Shown here piece by piece: positions 30,285 through 42,000 of a stretch of 64,000 bases of DNA. Position numbers and translations under genes: made by a program. How positions within the stretch are numbered: the first letter of the stretch is position 1; each line of letters starts with the position of its first letter. The notes under the pieces were generated by a model that made no database searches, was not told the DNA's origin, and saw only the letters and a program-made list of their open reading frames with translations. This DNA comes from Ligula intestinalis (taxonomy: Eukaryota; Platyhelminthes; Cestoda; Diphyllobothriidea; Diphyllobothriidae): contig JAYGXS010000005.1 in assembly GCA_036362985.1 (NCBI GenBank), positions 4,993,184 to 5,057,183 of the forward strand, read 5' to 3'.

Positions 30285-33200
30285 ATAATACAATATAATA
30301 TGTTTATTATGCCAGTTTACAGGCAATTGTAAAGAGTTGGTAATGCACGCCTTGGGCGCCTTCCAACACCTCAAAGACCGGAAAAAACCTAAAACAAACT
30401 CCCTATGTTGCAGCCAGTATTGGTTTTGTTTCAGGTTTTTTGTTTTGTCAATACTGGGCGAGATAGGGAGTTTGTTTCGAGTGAAAAAATCCTGCCTTCA
30501 AAGGTATGATACAAACTGAATAAATGTTCAGTTGTAAGCTGAGTTGACTCATCAGTAGGAGAACTGTTTCATATCGTTTAAAAACATTAGTGCCAGACGG
30601 AGAGGGTTGGCACAAGAACACAGTGTTCTCAGTCTTCTTTCAATGGTTGTCGGCAAAAGTTGCGCGCTATCGGCTGAAGGGTTAGCAGACTGCGGGCTGC
30701 TGCTTCAGCAGCATTATCTTCAGCATTAAGCCTGGCGGGGCTCAAAGTCCACGAACGCCATCAGAGTGAAAGAGAGATTCCACCGAGTCAGCACCCAAAA
30801 TTCGTGAAAGTTATCCTGAATGTAGAAAACTAGTTATAGCTCTCTTAAACATAGGGTAGTTTTGCTGGGTTTGAATACTTTTGGGCAGCTTATTCCAGAT
30901 TGATATGGCATTTACTGAAAAAAATTGCTGGTACTTAACTGTACGTGCCATAGGAAGAAATAAAAATATGTCTCGACGACTGGCACGTCGAGATTGCTCA
31001 AGCTGCCTTATTGTACCAAGAGGATTAAAGGTTTGACCGTTCAAAAGTTTAAACAGTAAAAATAGACCCTTCTGCAATCGATGAGGCCATAGGGGATCTT
31101 GCTTTATAAGTTCGCACCTTTGTTGGTAGGTTAAGTTACGGTATTCTGTAGTGAAAACTCTTCAAGTGAAGAAGTGCTGCACCGATTCTATATTCTTTGT
31201 TCCCTAGTGCGCAAAAGATTGAATAGGGATGAGCAGTATTCAAGACTAGGTCTCACGTATATATTATAAAGGCTAGTTCTAATCTTGATAGTCCTAAAAT
31301 TTCTAACGATAAATCCGGTGGTTCGGCGTGCTTTCGAGACTATCAGGGCACAGTGCTCTGACAAATTGAGACTATTAGAATACGATATGCCCAAATCCTT
31401 GATTACTCCTGGGACATTTAGTTCGTGGCCGTCAATGCTTAATTCCGGTTGATGATCGTCGCCAACAACCATAGCGGAACATTTGTGCCATGAAAGGGTG
31501 AGGCGCCATGTGCAACACCACTGGGCGAAGGCCTGAAGAGCTTTTTTTATCAGCTCAAGCCCGATGTTGCGATCTGCCAGTTTATATCGATAAGCGACTT
31601 TTAAATCATCAGCGTACATGAAGGGTCTGCAATACTGAAAACAATCTGAAACGTCGTTGACAAACAGACAAAATAGGAGCGGACCCAGTACACTACCCTG
31701 TATCACTCCACTCCTCACATGCGTGGGGTTGGATATAACACTGGAAATTTTGACTCGTTGTGTGCGAGCATCCAAATAGGAAGATATGAAGTTCAGAGGC
31801 TTGCTACCTATGCCTAAGGAGGCCAGTTTCAGAAGGCGGAGGTTATGATGGAACCGATCAAAGGCATTGGTAAAATCAAAATAGACGCTATAAATGGCAA
31901 AACCGCTGTCTCTACATTGCAGCACATAATCAAAGAAAGAGAGCTGGCAGGTGTCACAAGACCGTTTCTCGAGAAATCCATGTTGAGCTGCATTGAGCAG
32001 GTTGTCCTCTGTCAAGTGACGCATCACCTTTGTTTGATCAAGGTCTTCACGTTCTTGGAGGCTGCGGGAAGTGTATGGATTGACCTAAAGTTGTCGAATG
32101 ACGTCGATCGGCCATGCTTGCGAATATGCATTATGTGCGATTCCTTCCACAACGAAGGAAAGGTTTCGCTCTCAAGAGCAAGATTAAATACCTTACAAAG
32201 AATAGACGGAAAGATATTATTCGCTTCAGCTTCTAGAAGGCTAACTAGGATGGCATCTGGTCCTGGACTATAAGATTGACGATAACGATGAATGGCTACA
32301 GTCACGTCCCAGAGGGTAAAACTTATGGTTTTGAGGACGGCACCCGTCCAAGCCTGGATAGTCGGAGGTACAGTGAACGAGCTTTTACTTAACGTTTTGG
32401 ATAGGAACGCATTGAAGCTATCGGCGGTCAACTTAGCGTCAGCTATGGTGTTCCCTTAGGCATCTTGAAGTATGGAGTGTTGCGTTTTCCTCTGTGCTTT
32501 TACTGTACGCGAAAAGAGTTTCGCAACATTTAGGGAAGGATTTTCAGCGAAGTGAGCCTCATCGGCTATCAGCTTTTCTTCGGAGAGCTTCTTAGCCTGC
32601 TTAAAGATCAGTGTAATCAAGGGTAGAATGGAAGTGTCGTTCTGCCGATGCAAACGACGAGGGAGTTTACGCAGCCTACGACGGAAAGGCAGACGAAAGT
32701 ACACTTCATCCTTGACATGTATTACTTTCTTACGGGGGACAAAGTGGAGGATGAGTGGATCCAAAACTTTGTACAGTGCATCGGTACAAACATTTACATC
32801 CAAACATTGGAAAAATTCAGACCAGTCGAGACCGTTTAGATGTGCCAGTAGTTTCGTCATGTTTGCTGATCGGAAGTCATGATAAAAACTATACTTTTTG
32901 GAAAATGTTTTATCCGCCTCCAGTTCTAGTTCACTAACAACTGTGACATGGTCTGAACTCCCAAGTGCGTCTAAGGATGACACTGAAAGTGGTTCGCATC
33001 CCCTACAAAAAATTAGGTTGAGTATGTTTGCTCCTCGAGTGGGAAAATTGACTACCTGATCCCACCCGCCGATATCTACTGCCTAAAGTAAGTTCTCGAA
33101 CTTTGAAGGACCGGATGGTGGAAACCATTGCACGCAAGGAAGGTTAAAATCGCCTGAAATCAAGCAATACTCAAGATTCAAGTCAGCTGCGGCATGAAAT

Positions 33201-33310
33201 GCCTGCGAGAGACAAAGATCGTAGTCCGCATTGGCATTAGGTGGGCGATAAACACAGCCAACAAGTAAGAAGTATTTCTTTTTACAACAGCTCTTAGCCA
33301 GCAGCTCTCC
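30285..33310 (-). mobile_element. LINE-A copy 3, 5'-truncated in the endonuclease
   Basis: Minus strand. Endonuclease C-terminal half at 33300-32990 (VGCVYRPPNANADYD, YCLISGDFNLPCVQW). Continuation at 32983-32456 includes SSDHVTVVSELELEADK. RT is at 32431-32024 (PGPDAILVSLL) and 32027-31188 (YFDFTNAFDRFHHN, GVIQGSVLGPLLF, MYADDLKVAYR with intact YADD). C-terminus is at 31077-30811 and the 3' UTR hairpin at 30391-30423 / 30448-30477. Target duplication TTAT lies at 30281-30284 and 33311-33314. Frameshifts break the ORF. It shows what the dead copies 1 and 2 lost. Confidence 0.86.
31188..32983 (-). pseudogene. LINE-A copy 3 endonuclease end and reverse transcriptase
   Basis: Pieces 32983-32456, 32431-32024 and 32027-31188 (279 codons) form nearly continuous LINE ORF2 with one stop and one frameshift. 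Motif C is YADD. Thumb blocks DLGISYSNSLNLSEHC and YVRPSLEYCSSLFNLL follow. It is the most complete LINE-A polymerase here. Confidence 0.82.
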
Positions 33311-33398
33311 TTATGTTAAATGCCAACATTGACCGGGTTTTTATCTCCCCGATGGTCTAGTTTTTAGGATTCGTGGTTTTAAATTCCCGGTAGGGGAG
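33311..33398 (+). repeat. tRNA-Glu-derived repeat, copy 2, right part
   Basis: ttatgttaaatgccaacattgaccgggtttttatctccccgatggtctag matches 28308-28358. The tRNA-like part (about 33346-33398) keeps complementary ends (tccccga / taggggag) but has lost about 20 internal bases, so it is a pseudogene. Confidence 0.62.
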
Positions 33399-33402
33399 CA
33401 GT

Positions 33403-35089
33403 TTTTTGCCAAATTACCTCATAGGGCACCTTCGGTCGTTTTACTCTGCGCAGCTTTAAGTTACACGCTCTGTCAAGCGGGATTTATCTGTCTTTTATGA
33501 GGACTGCTAAGTTGAAGTCTTTTGAAAGTGTTTGGGGTCACAACTTGTTTCACTCATCCAAAGTGGATGACTACGCACCTGGAAGGGAGCTCGAGGCGAG
33601 TTAACATTGTCATGAAAATAAGGCCGGTCCAGCTTGTAAGTGACCACTATCCTGAGCTTCTTCAATGTCGTCTGCTCAAGAGATGTTCAAAATCCAACGT
33701 ATGAAATCTTCGTCCTGTTACACTGGCAAGCGATCTGCTAGCACATAACCCACTCATCTGGGGGAGGGGGCTGGGAAAAGTCAATTCGGAGCTGGTGCTA
33801 GCAGGTGATCCATATGCTTACTTGATATATTTCCTCTAAATGCTCCACTGCTTGTTTGGGTTTCGTTTAGCTCACATTCAGTGGCAAAATCGGCATTATT
33901 GCTCTCTATTATAGCCAATAGAGAGGATGTATGATCATGGTTTTCAACCTCGTCAGGGGGTGACTGTGCACTGTAGTGTGGATATAAGACTTTGAAACAC
34001 ATGCATTTTTTCAGAGCATTTATCTGTAAAAAGGATTTTGAAAGGCTCTGTCTATCTCACTTATATATACTGAGTAATTGTACTGAATGTTTTCAAGTGA
34101 TGTTGATTATTCGGGTGTGTAATTATTTCATGATTTTACAGAAGTTCAGAAATTCTGAGATTCCCTAAGTCCTATTCTTCAAACTTCTTTAATAATCTTC
34201 TTTTGAGGTATTTTTTTATCCAGACAGGGAGCCGGTTCTATTTGCTGCCCTTACTTGACAAAAGCGCAGTTATGGTAAACGATATTTAGTTTTCCTCTAA
34301 TTCCGTCATAAGCCAACAGCCACAGTTCACAGACATAAATTCATTTCTCATCGTGCTGAAATCTTCCTTCGATGTACCTGCCGCGGGTACTGAGAGCGAG
34401 GAAACATGTAGGCAGTTGGCGTGGTCACATTTTCCGAGGCCAGCGCTCGAAAAAACTCCGTTTAGGTTAAAGAAGTCGTTCACTGTAAGCGGGAACATAC
34501 GATTGGCTCTCGGGTTCCCCTTAGATCTCGTTGATCCCTTTACATCCAGTGAAATGTAGAGGAAAAATTTCACATATACCAGCCTGTGCTTGAAAGGACT
34601 AGACAGAACATAAACGACCGGTTTTCGTTTGTCTGTTGTCTCTGAGTTTAAATCCTCAGAAATAATTAACGCTTAGCTGGCACCCACATCATCAAGCTTC
34701 ATAGTAGAGTCCGAGGGTAGGATAATCTAAGCTCTGACCTAAAACCAACTGCTAAAAACACGCAGTTCAAGTGCTTTACTTCAGCTCTGAGTCCTGTCAG
34801 TTATGACCGAGGTTATGAAAAGTCACATGGAAGTGTAAATTTGCTGATTTGATTGCCTAGAATCCTCTTGCAAAGCACCCACGATTGATTAACTGGCTCA
34901 TGCTGGCAAATAAGCCAGAAATGGTTATGCCAGCCTTTCCTTCTGCATATTATTTTCTTTAAAACGTTTCTCTTTGATTTCGTTCATTGGTTATAGAATT
35001 GGAGAGTTTGCATATCGTCGAATATCGCGAGCCCCTTTACCATCTCACCATATGCTCTTGAACAAAGCCGGATACGAATTTTGGTTATG
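33403..35089. other. Spacer with two unassigned ORFs
   Basis: The opposite-strand ORFs at 34353-34559 (+) and 34286-34573 (-) overlap, and 33781-34002 (-) stands alone. None has a recognised domain. No RNA gene or shared repeat was found. A plus-strand frame around 34350-34560 (VPAAGTESEETCRQ) might be LINE ORF1 debris, unproven. Confidence 0.3.
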
Positions 35090-37755
35090 GATACAAATTG
35101 CACAGGTGTGAAGTTGAAGGAGAGCCCAGGGGACAGTAGGACAGAATCGATTATTGGGAATGCTTCAGTGAGTTATTGCATACTCTCCTCAGTAAACACT
35201 GTCCGATTTCACGGAGGAACCGAAACAACAGACCCCAGTGGCTGACTCAAGCGCTGAAAAAAGAAATTAATAAGAAGGGTAGGCTGTGTAGGAAATCTCT
35301 CGTGGCTAGGAATCCGGTATCCATCAATGCATACAAAGCGCAAAGGAGCTTGTGAAGCGACTCATCTTCAGGACACGACAAGATTTTGAAAAGGATTTAC
35401 TGAACCGGGCAGTTACATATCCTAAGCTATTCTACGGCTATCTAAGAAAGACTACACGAAACCGAGACCCAGTCCCCCTTTTGAAAGCAAGCGACGGAAC
35501 AAAAATTACTCAGGATGGAGCGGAAGCTGAGCATCTCTCAAAATTTTTTCAATCGATCTTTACAATTGAAAGTGAATTCATCACTCCCAACAATGGTTTA
35601 GACGATGGTTTCAAGATTGATTATGTATCTTTCGCAGAAGGGACTGTTCGTCAAGTGTTGTTAACACTAGATGACTTGAAATCATCTCGTCCTGATGACA
35701 TTTCGCCTAAATTACTGAAAAAACTTGCTGGGGAGCTAGCTAAACCGCTTTCTATGCTTTTCAATACCTCATTTGATGCTGGTTGTTTACCCGCCGTTTG
35801 AAAATCTGCACGGATCACAATGTTGTATAAAGGCGGCAAAAACGTTTCCGCAAACAATCATATACCAATCAGCCTTACTTCTATCTGCTGCAAAATCATG
35901 GAAAAATTAGTAAAGCGAGAGCTGATGTGTTTCCTAGAACGGTATAACTTCTATCGGATGCGCAGCATAGATGCCGTAGAGGCAGGTCCTGCGTGACGAA
36001 CTTGCTCTATTGCTTGGAACGTTGGACCCAGACAGTTGATGAAGAAAGTCCGCTTCATGTAATATATATTGACTTCAAGAAGGCATTCGATAGTGTCCCA
36101 CATCAAAGACTTTTGCACAAACTCAGCCAACTAAGTGTTAGGTGAAATCTGTTGAAGTGGATTCGAGGATTCCTACTAGGCCGCTCTCAAACTGTTCATA
36201 TCGATGACCAGCGGTTGACAGAGGTTGCTGTCGAGAGCGGTGTTCTCCAAGGCTCTGTCATTGGCCCTATACTGTTTTCTATATACGTCAACGACAGTGT
36301 CCGTGAACTGGATTGTGACGTGGCTATGTTTGCCGACGACATTAAGATATGAAAATTCATCAGAAATTCAGCAGATTAAGAGCGTTTACAGTTAAACCTA
36401 AACCGTCTTCAAACTTCGTCTAATGACTGGCTTTTGCCATTGAATGAGAACAAGTGAAGTATCCGCGAGTAGGTAGACCCAGCTCTCAGAATCTAATGGT
36501 TTACAGTCTGGATGGCATCCAACTGCAAGAAGTGGGTGAGCAGAAAGATTAAGGATTGTGGATCACGCAAAAGTAGCTAAGTCCGTGATGTCCGTCAGGT
36601 ACCTTGTCAAACGGGCTTTCGACGCCTTTGATAAAGACTGCTTCGCTGACGCCTTTGGAACATTTGTACGAACGAAACTGGAGTTCGCTATCCAAGCATG
36701 GAAACCCTAGACCGCAAAAGGCCTCAGTTTCCTCGAGAAGGTACGAAGGCGTGCAACTAAGCTTGTGATCGGACAGGGATCATTACCCTATGAAACACGT
36801 TAAGCTAACCTCGACCTCTTTTCTTTAAGTATAATGCGCAGTCAGGACTGCTGCGTTCTGCCTGGCAAGTGCTTCGAATTAGCTACAACCACGAACTTAA
36901 GGGGACATTCATTCAAACTACGCGCAACAGGGGCCAGAATGGACCTACGAAAGTTCTTCTTTTGTAATAGAGTGGTTGAAGCTTGAAATGCTCTACCCCT
37001 GGATATTGCAATGTCCACTTCCGTAGAAGTCTTTAAACATAAGCTAGACTGCTATAGTAATGCTCACTCTAACACCAGTTGACCGCTACAGGCCTACTAC
37101 AGATTTAGGAAATATAATATTTCATATAGTATTACTTGCTTCGTTTGAGTAACATTTAATTATGAAATTATTCTTTGCACTAAATTCCTCCATGTGCATG
37201 CAGCTGGCTTGTGTTGACCATTAACGGATAGTTGCGATCGTGGTGGCTTCTTCTGTTTTCATCGCGTTGATGACGGCCACGGAAATTGACAAAGGCGTAT
37301 CGTGGTCACAGCTCCGATTTTTCGGGATGTTCTCGTGACTCGGCAGTATCGTCCCCTCATGGCACTTCCGATCAAGATATAAGTTGTGGTGGACCCCTTA
37401 ACCTGCCGCCAACATTAACAGCTGCATCCTGGCATATTCTTCAAACACGTTCTCCCACGAGCGGCAGTTTTTCTCCTAAAAAAAACCACAATCTACATTT
37501 CATTTTGTGAATTCCGAGCCATGCCTTAGGATTTTTTCACTGTCTGCTCTTTTTGCTCAGTTACACCTGCTGGCTCGTGCTAACTGGCATCATCCCATCT
37601 GATTATATTACTTGGAACAAATGAGTAGTCGCCCACAATTACGTAAACGACCTTTGAAATGTTCGGCATTGTCAACGCATTTCTTAACTACTGTGTACCG
37701 ATAGGGAGTTCAAAGGCGTTTGCCTATATTTCCCTTAATAAATTGACTTGACTTG
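35090..37755 (+). mobile_element. LINE-B-related element (subfamily E), 3' part
   Basis: Linker RPQ/NNRPQWLTQALKKEINKK at about 35220-35280. RT N-terminus is at 35352-35801 (SSRPDDISPKLLKKLAGELA). Palm is read at 36060-36352 (IDFKKAFDSVPHQRLLHKL, GVLQGSVIGPILFSIYVND, MFADDIKI then stop). The degraded thumb at 36600-37070 reads GTFVRTKLEFAIQAW. The 3' end is about 37755 with ttcccttaataaattgactt, as in LINE-B. Several stops break the frame. Confidence 0.8.
35352..36352 (+). pseudogene. LINE-E reverse transcriptase (broken)
   Basis: 149 codons (35352-35801) then, after a stop, the NVSANNHIPISLTSICCKIMEKL block (read 35845-35910) and 66 codons at 36152-36352 ending at FADDIKI followed by TGA. 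Motifs A, B and C are recognisable. The sequence is diverged from LINE-B at 17-19 kb, so it is a separate, probably older, subfamily. Confidence 0.75.
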
Positions 37756-38194
37756 AGTTTAAGTGTCTTTGGACAAAAAACGATATTTGTTCTCGTACAT
37801 TCAATGATATCCTTGGAGTGGGCTCAATCGACGCCTCTTCTCGTTCTTTCGTCTATCTGAAAGTCATATTGACGTGCGTGGCTTTAACTGCAACAGCTTC
37901 ATTTTCTTCTCACCGTCAGCAAAATTCCAATCGAACTACTAAGATATCGAGGCCACACGCACAGTGACGGTTTTCAGCGTTTTATCAACCGTTCTAGCGC
38001 TTTGGATCAAATTATTTTACACTCACATTATGTACTTGCACTATAATATCAACCTACCCTTCTCCCCAATACCTTTTCCCTAAGCACCTTTGTCTCATAC
38101 AGTATTTTTTGCTGACATCTACCCGCATGTCCATCGTAGGAGTTTTTCCTTACTTCCACTTTAGTTCACAGTAAGTTTTAATAGGTTGCTAACT
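37756..38194. other. Spacer without supported feature
   Basis: No ORF, RNA or repeat recognised between the LINE-E tail and a LINE-A-like relic. Confidence 0.4.
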
Positions 38195-38410
38195 TTCGTA
38201 CAGACTAGCTCTTATAGTGGTCGTCAACAAATTTCTGAGGGTAAACCCGGAAGATCGGCGTTCATTCAAGAGAATCAGAAGGTAGTGTTCTGGCAGGTTA
38301 AAACCACTGGAATATGATACATCCAGACCCTTAATAACTTCAAGCACATCCATGGTGTGACCATCTATGCTTAGTTGAGGCCACTCACGTAGAGCACCAA
38401 TATGCATTTT
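38195..38410 (-). mobile_element. Diverged LINE-A-like RT fragment
   Basis: Minus strand reads PQLSIDGHTMDVLEVIKGLD, then VSYSSGFNLPEHYLLILLNER, aligning with ELSIDGNELNVPGVIKDLG...SYSSSLNLSEHC of LINE-A. It is about 70 codons long, truncated both sides and more diverged than the other copies. Confidence 0.72.
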
Positions 38411-38906
38411 TTATTATGTTATCTCAGCACTAAGTCTTTTTTGATGGTGCGCTCTGGGCGCTAAAAATAGAATTTTATTTATTTATAAGGCGATGACAAA
38501 ACTACTTGTACAATACGATTTCTCGTTCAGTGGCTGCAAATGTCTGTGCAACAATCTATTTTAGTAATAACATCCGACTGCCAATCAGTGCCATGAAAAT
38601 TCACTCCATTAATAATGCGTATTTGTGTTACGGTCGCAATTAATAAAAGTGAATACTAGGACCCGTTAATGTAATTTATCTGTACATTGTTGCTACTCAC
38701 TTTCATTGGGTAGTGCGGCTGGCTGTCCGGTACGTCTTCGTGCTGTAGCCGATAAATAGTATGCCCAATGTTCGGAGTTACATCCTTATACTGTACTCTG
38801 GCTCCATATTTTTTGCTAATTTCTTGTCCAACACTTTGCGTTCCTTTGTAAAAATCCCAAATGCGAGGATATTTAGGGATTTCAAAAAAGATCATTTGTC
38901 ATAGTA
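38411..38906. other. Downstream flank of the large gene; unassigned 79-codon ORF on minus strand
   Basis: The minus ORF 38656-38895 has no Cys pattern and no domain I recognise. It lies downstream of the poly(A) signal of the large gene. It could be a 3' exon of another transcript (a possible acceptor tttacaaag lies near 38850) or chance. Confidence 0.25.
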
Positions 38907-38910
38907 CATA

Positions 38911-38916
38911 TTTATT
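38911..38916 (-). terminator. Polyadenylation signal AATAAA
   Basis: AATAAA on the minus strand, 24 bases past the TAA stop (38940-38942) of the large gene. The close spacing implies a very short 3' UTR. Cleavage site not determined. Confidence 0.6.
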
Positions 38917-38939
38917 TACTCATTGAAAGAGAGGATGAA

Positions 38940-39055
38940 TTAACACAGTCCACAAGCCTTGGGACACAGGAGACGGGCAGCGTGTGGCCTTGTTGTGCAA
39001 TGATTTAGGTGCTTGAATTCCTCACATCCGGCACTTCCAATAAGGTCTCTGCAGT
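38940..39055 (-). CDS. Exon 31, terminal ShKT-like domain and stop
   Basis: Reads CRDLIGSAGCEEFKHLNHC, then AARLLCPKACGLC and TAA. Six cysteines in ShKT spacing, with the last Cys as the final residue. Acceptor accag, phase 1. ShKT domains are short toxin-like or adhesion modules common in worm secreted proteins; no toxicity is implied here. Confidence 0.85.
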
Positions 39056-42000
39056 CTGGTAGGCATGGAAGAAAACACAAGTCTTAAGGGTCTGTCATTG
39101 TGTGGTCTCTGACTGTTCTAGATCATTAAAATTAATTTACCTCTTGTCTCTGCCAGTTGTTGGACACAGGACTCCTTCTCGACGATTACATGTCTGATGC
39201 AGAGGGAAGGAGGAATCGGTAGCCTGTCGTTGCTGAACTTACCGATGGATGGTCTTGTATAGAAAACTACTCGTCGGAGACGGAAGTTGTCTACACATTT
39301 GGATGTAGTGGAATGAGCTTTTGGACAGCCTTTGCAGGGGAATAGGCGGTAGGACCTGCATAGGTATATATTTTAAGGAAATGCGGAGAGGAGGCATCAT
39401 AAATTGGTAACAACAAAATGTGGTAGCTCTTTAACTTTTGGCCTCTATTTGGTAGCTCAGAACTGCCAACTTACCGTCGGATTTCGCAACAGCCGTTATT
39501 GTTCACCATGTATTCCTTCCGTACGGCCAGTCGGAATTTCTTGCTTGCGGTGAGTTGACAGGCGGAAATTGACTGTTTCTCAGCGCTCTCACCATCAGCA
39601 AAAGTGCAGCCCTGGCAGTTCAACTCTTGCTTTCGCATTTTAAATCGGCAACTAGGAGATTTCCCCGATATTTTAGCAACATTCACAGCCGCGGTGATCC
39701 GAATCAGCTGTCGCTTCTTGCTCGCCTTATCACATGGGGTAACAATCTCAAAGCTGCCGACAGGACAACCTTTAAGTTAGAACAGACGGCAAAAAGAAAA
39801 AACAGAATTACGTGTTCAGCCTGAATTTTTGCTGAGCAACAACTTGGCCGATAGGAGGACTTACGATCGCAAAGAAACGTTTGAGCCTCCTTGATGACCA
39901 CACAGCGACCGTGGTCAAGATCGAGTTTGTAATGGACTCGGAGGACTGTCATTCGACCCGTTGACTGGCACTTCCCATAGTAGGTATAAGCACGTTTGCA
40001 GATTCCGACACCACAAGTCCCACCGCAGACCTAAAATCCAAGTAGCCAGATGCCCATGGTGTATTGATGGTTGGGACGAAATATTCCTGGCCGTTCCATA
40101 TTACCATTTATATCACGCGTAAAGAAATTTAAGTACAGAAATGGTGGCTTGCGCTGACGAATTGCTGTGTCATTATGCAAATCGACTGTCGTTTCCCCAT
40201 TTGTGATCATGAGTAGTAACTATATAAATCCATACAAAATAACGTAGGATGGGGATTCACAGATCAGGTTACGAGGCAACCTCGCAACGTTGCCTCTCGG
40301 TGTTCAGTGGGGGGTCTGCGCAGTAGAGTAACAGGAAGTAATATTGACACCGACATATGAAACCGTATACGTGAATATATATCCAGTACCCTCCGGGAGA
40401 GGTTTATTGTGCGCCTGACATTTCGGGCAGTGGTTTCGTCTTCCTATCTTCCAAGAATGAGAATTTCGTGCTCAACTATCACTATACGCTGATGGTGCAT
40501 TGAATACAGGTCACACTGTCACTTCTGTCGCCGCCGACTTTTTACTACTTTTTATATGTTATTCTACCTAGATATTTTATGAACACGTGATAAGTGCAAA
40601 ACAGTTTTTTGTCACCTCACCTCACCCCCCGTCTCTGTTATCGTATCCTCTGATATGTAGTGGAGCCTCAGGGGACGAGCAACTCAATTTACGAACATTT
40701 TAGGTAACGCGCGAGGTTCCGCTCAGTTAACGAGTTACCAGTGCACGTGTTTGACCATGTCCGCTGTTCAGTCTTGCTCCCAGGGCGCGGTTCCACGGTC
40801 GACTAAAGCCAACCAGTGAACTAGTGCAGGTTGATTAGCTACGTTTGGCGAGGTGAGCGTTTCAGGTGACGAGGTCGGAGCTGGAGCAGATTTAACTCGT
40901 TAACCGAGGTTCCATTGAATGCATAGGCAGTAAAATAGCAAGAAAACATGTTTTCTCCGAAATTGGTCATGTTCTTTAAAAATAGAAAAACGCTTGTTGT
41001 TTAAGCTTTCGTCATCGTCAGACCGACAAAATAGCTTGGAGTCTCAAAAAGACTAGACAGTCCCCTCAGTCAATAAAGAGGAGCAATTAATGCAGATACC
41101 TTTCTTGTAAACGCATCCTTGCACCCACCGACGCGCGCGGCTTCTTCACACCAATTCGTGGGTCTCTGATCAACATAAGAGTTTCTACTCTGGTTGGTGG
41201 TAGTGAGTCGGTGAGTGTTCAGCTGCTGCAGTAGCTGATCCCTTCGGACTGGTTGACAGACCACTGACAGCGGATGAGTTCGTTGCTCACATTTGCCGTT
41301 GTGGCCGTGAACGTATGTGATTAGCGTTGCCTTGCGCATGCAGTGTAGACGTCCAGACTTGGGTTCAGTGCCCGTTAAGACTTCTTCGGCGAAAGGATAA
41401 TTGGATTTAATCTGTTCGCATTCGCAGTCTGAGCTGTACTGCAGTTTAGCCGGTTCACAGTCTAAAAACACGCAACTTTTGCATAACTGTTTGTCCCAGC
41501 AAAACATGCACAACAAACGAAGCTCACTGGGAGGTAAATGTATACCTAGACGGCTTAATCGCTCACCTTCTAGACGGACTCTTCGGAAGAGCAGACATCG
41601 AGCAGCTCTACGAGCCTTCAGCGCCTCGGGCGTCGCTCCAATGGGAACTAGTTCGGGCAAAGTCCTTCTGCGCAGGGTTTGAAGGTCGACACGATTCAGG
41701 ACGCAAGTGCCCGGCACAATCCTTTGTTGATTAAATGCGCCCTCTGTGATGGTGGCGGCACTCGGCACGTAAAAGTCAAAGCTCAGGCACTGGGGCTCGG
41801 CGGTGCAGGTACGCCGACATTCCGCAAACCCGACTTCCTCCAGCACTCGCAGAAAGTAACGCCGATCAAGGCGAAGGTCTGTCAGCAGGCAGGCGTTTGT
41901 GTCCGCATCCGCATGGACCAGCTCAAAGTCGGTGCGGTTGAGTGGGTAGTCTGAAAGTCAGAGCAAGCCAGTTGGTTAAGGTTTTAGTAGAAAAGCTCGT

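Noticed and set aside
38656..38895. 79-codon minus-strand ORF downstream of the large gene
   Set aside because: No recognisable domain, no Cys pattern, lies past the poly(A) signal; kept only as an unassigned stretch.
39141..39355. GTAAGT at 39242 as donor of exon 30
   Set aside because: Using it leaves no downstream acceptor with an open frame; read-through to GTAAAT at 39140 keeps the frame to the terminal ShKT exon.
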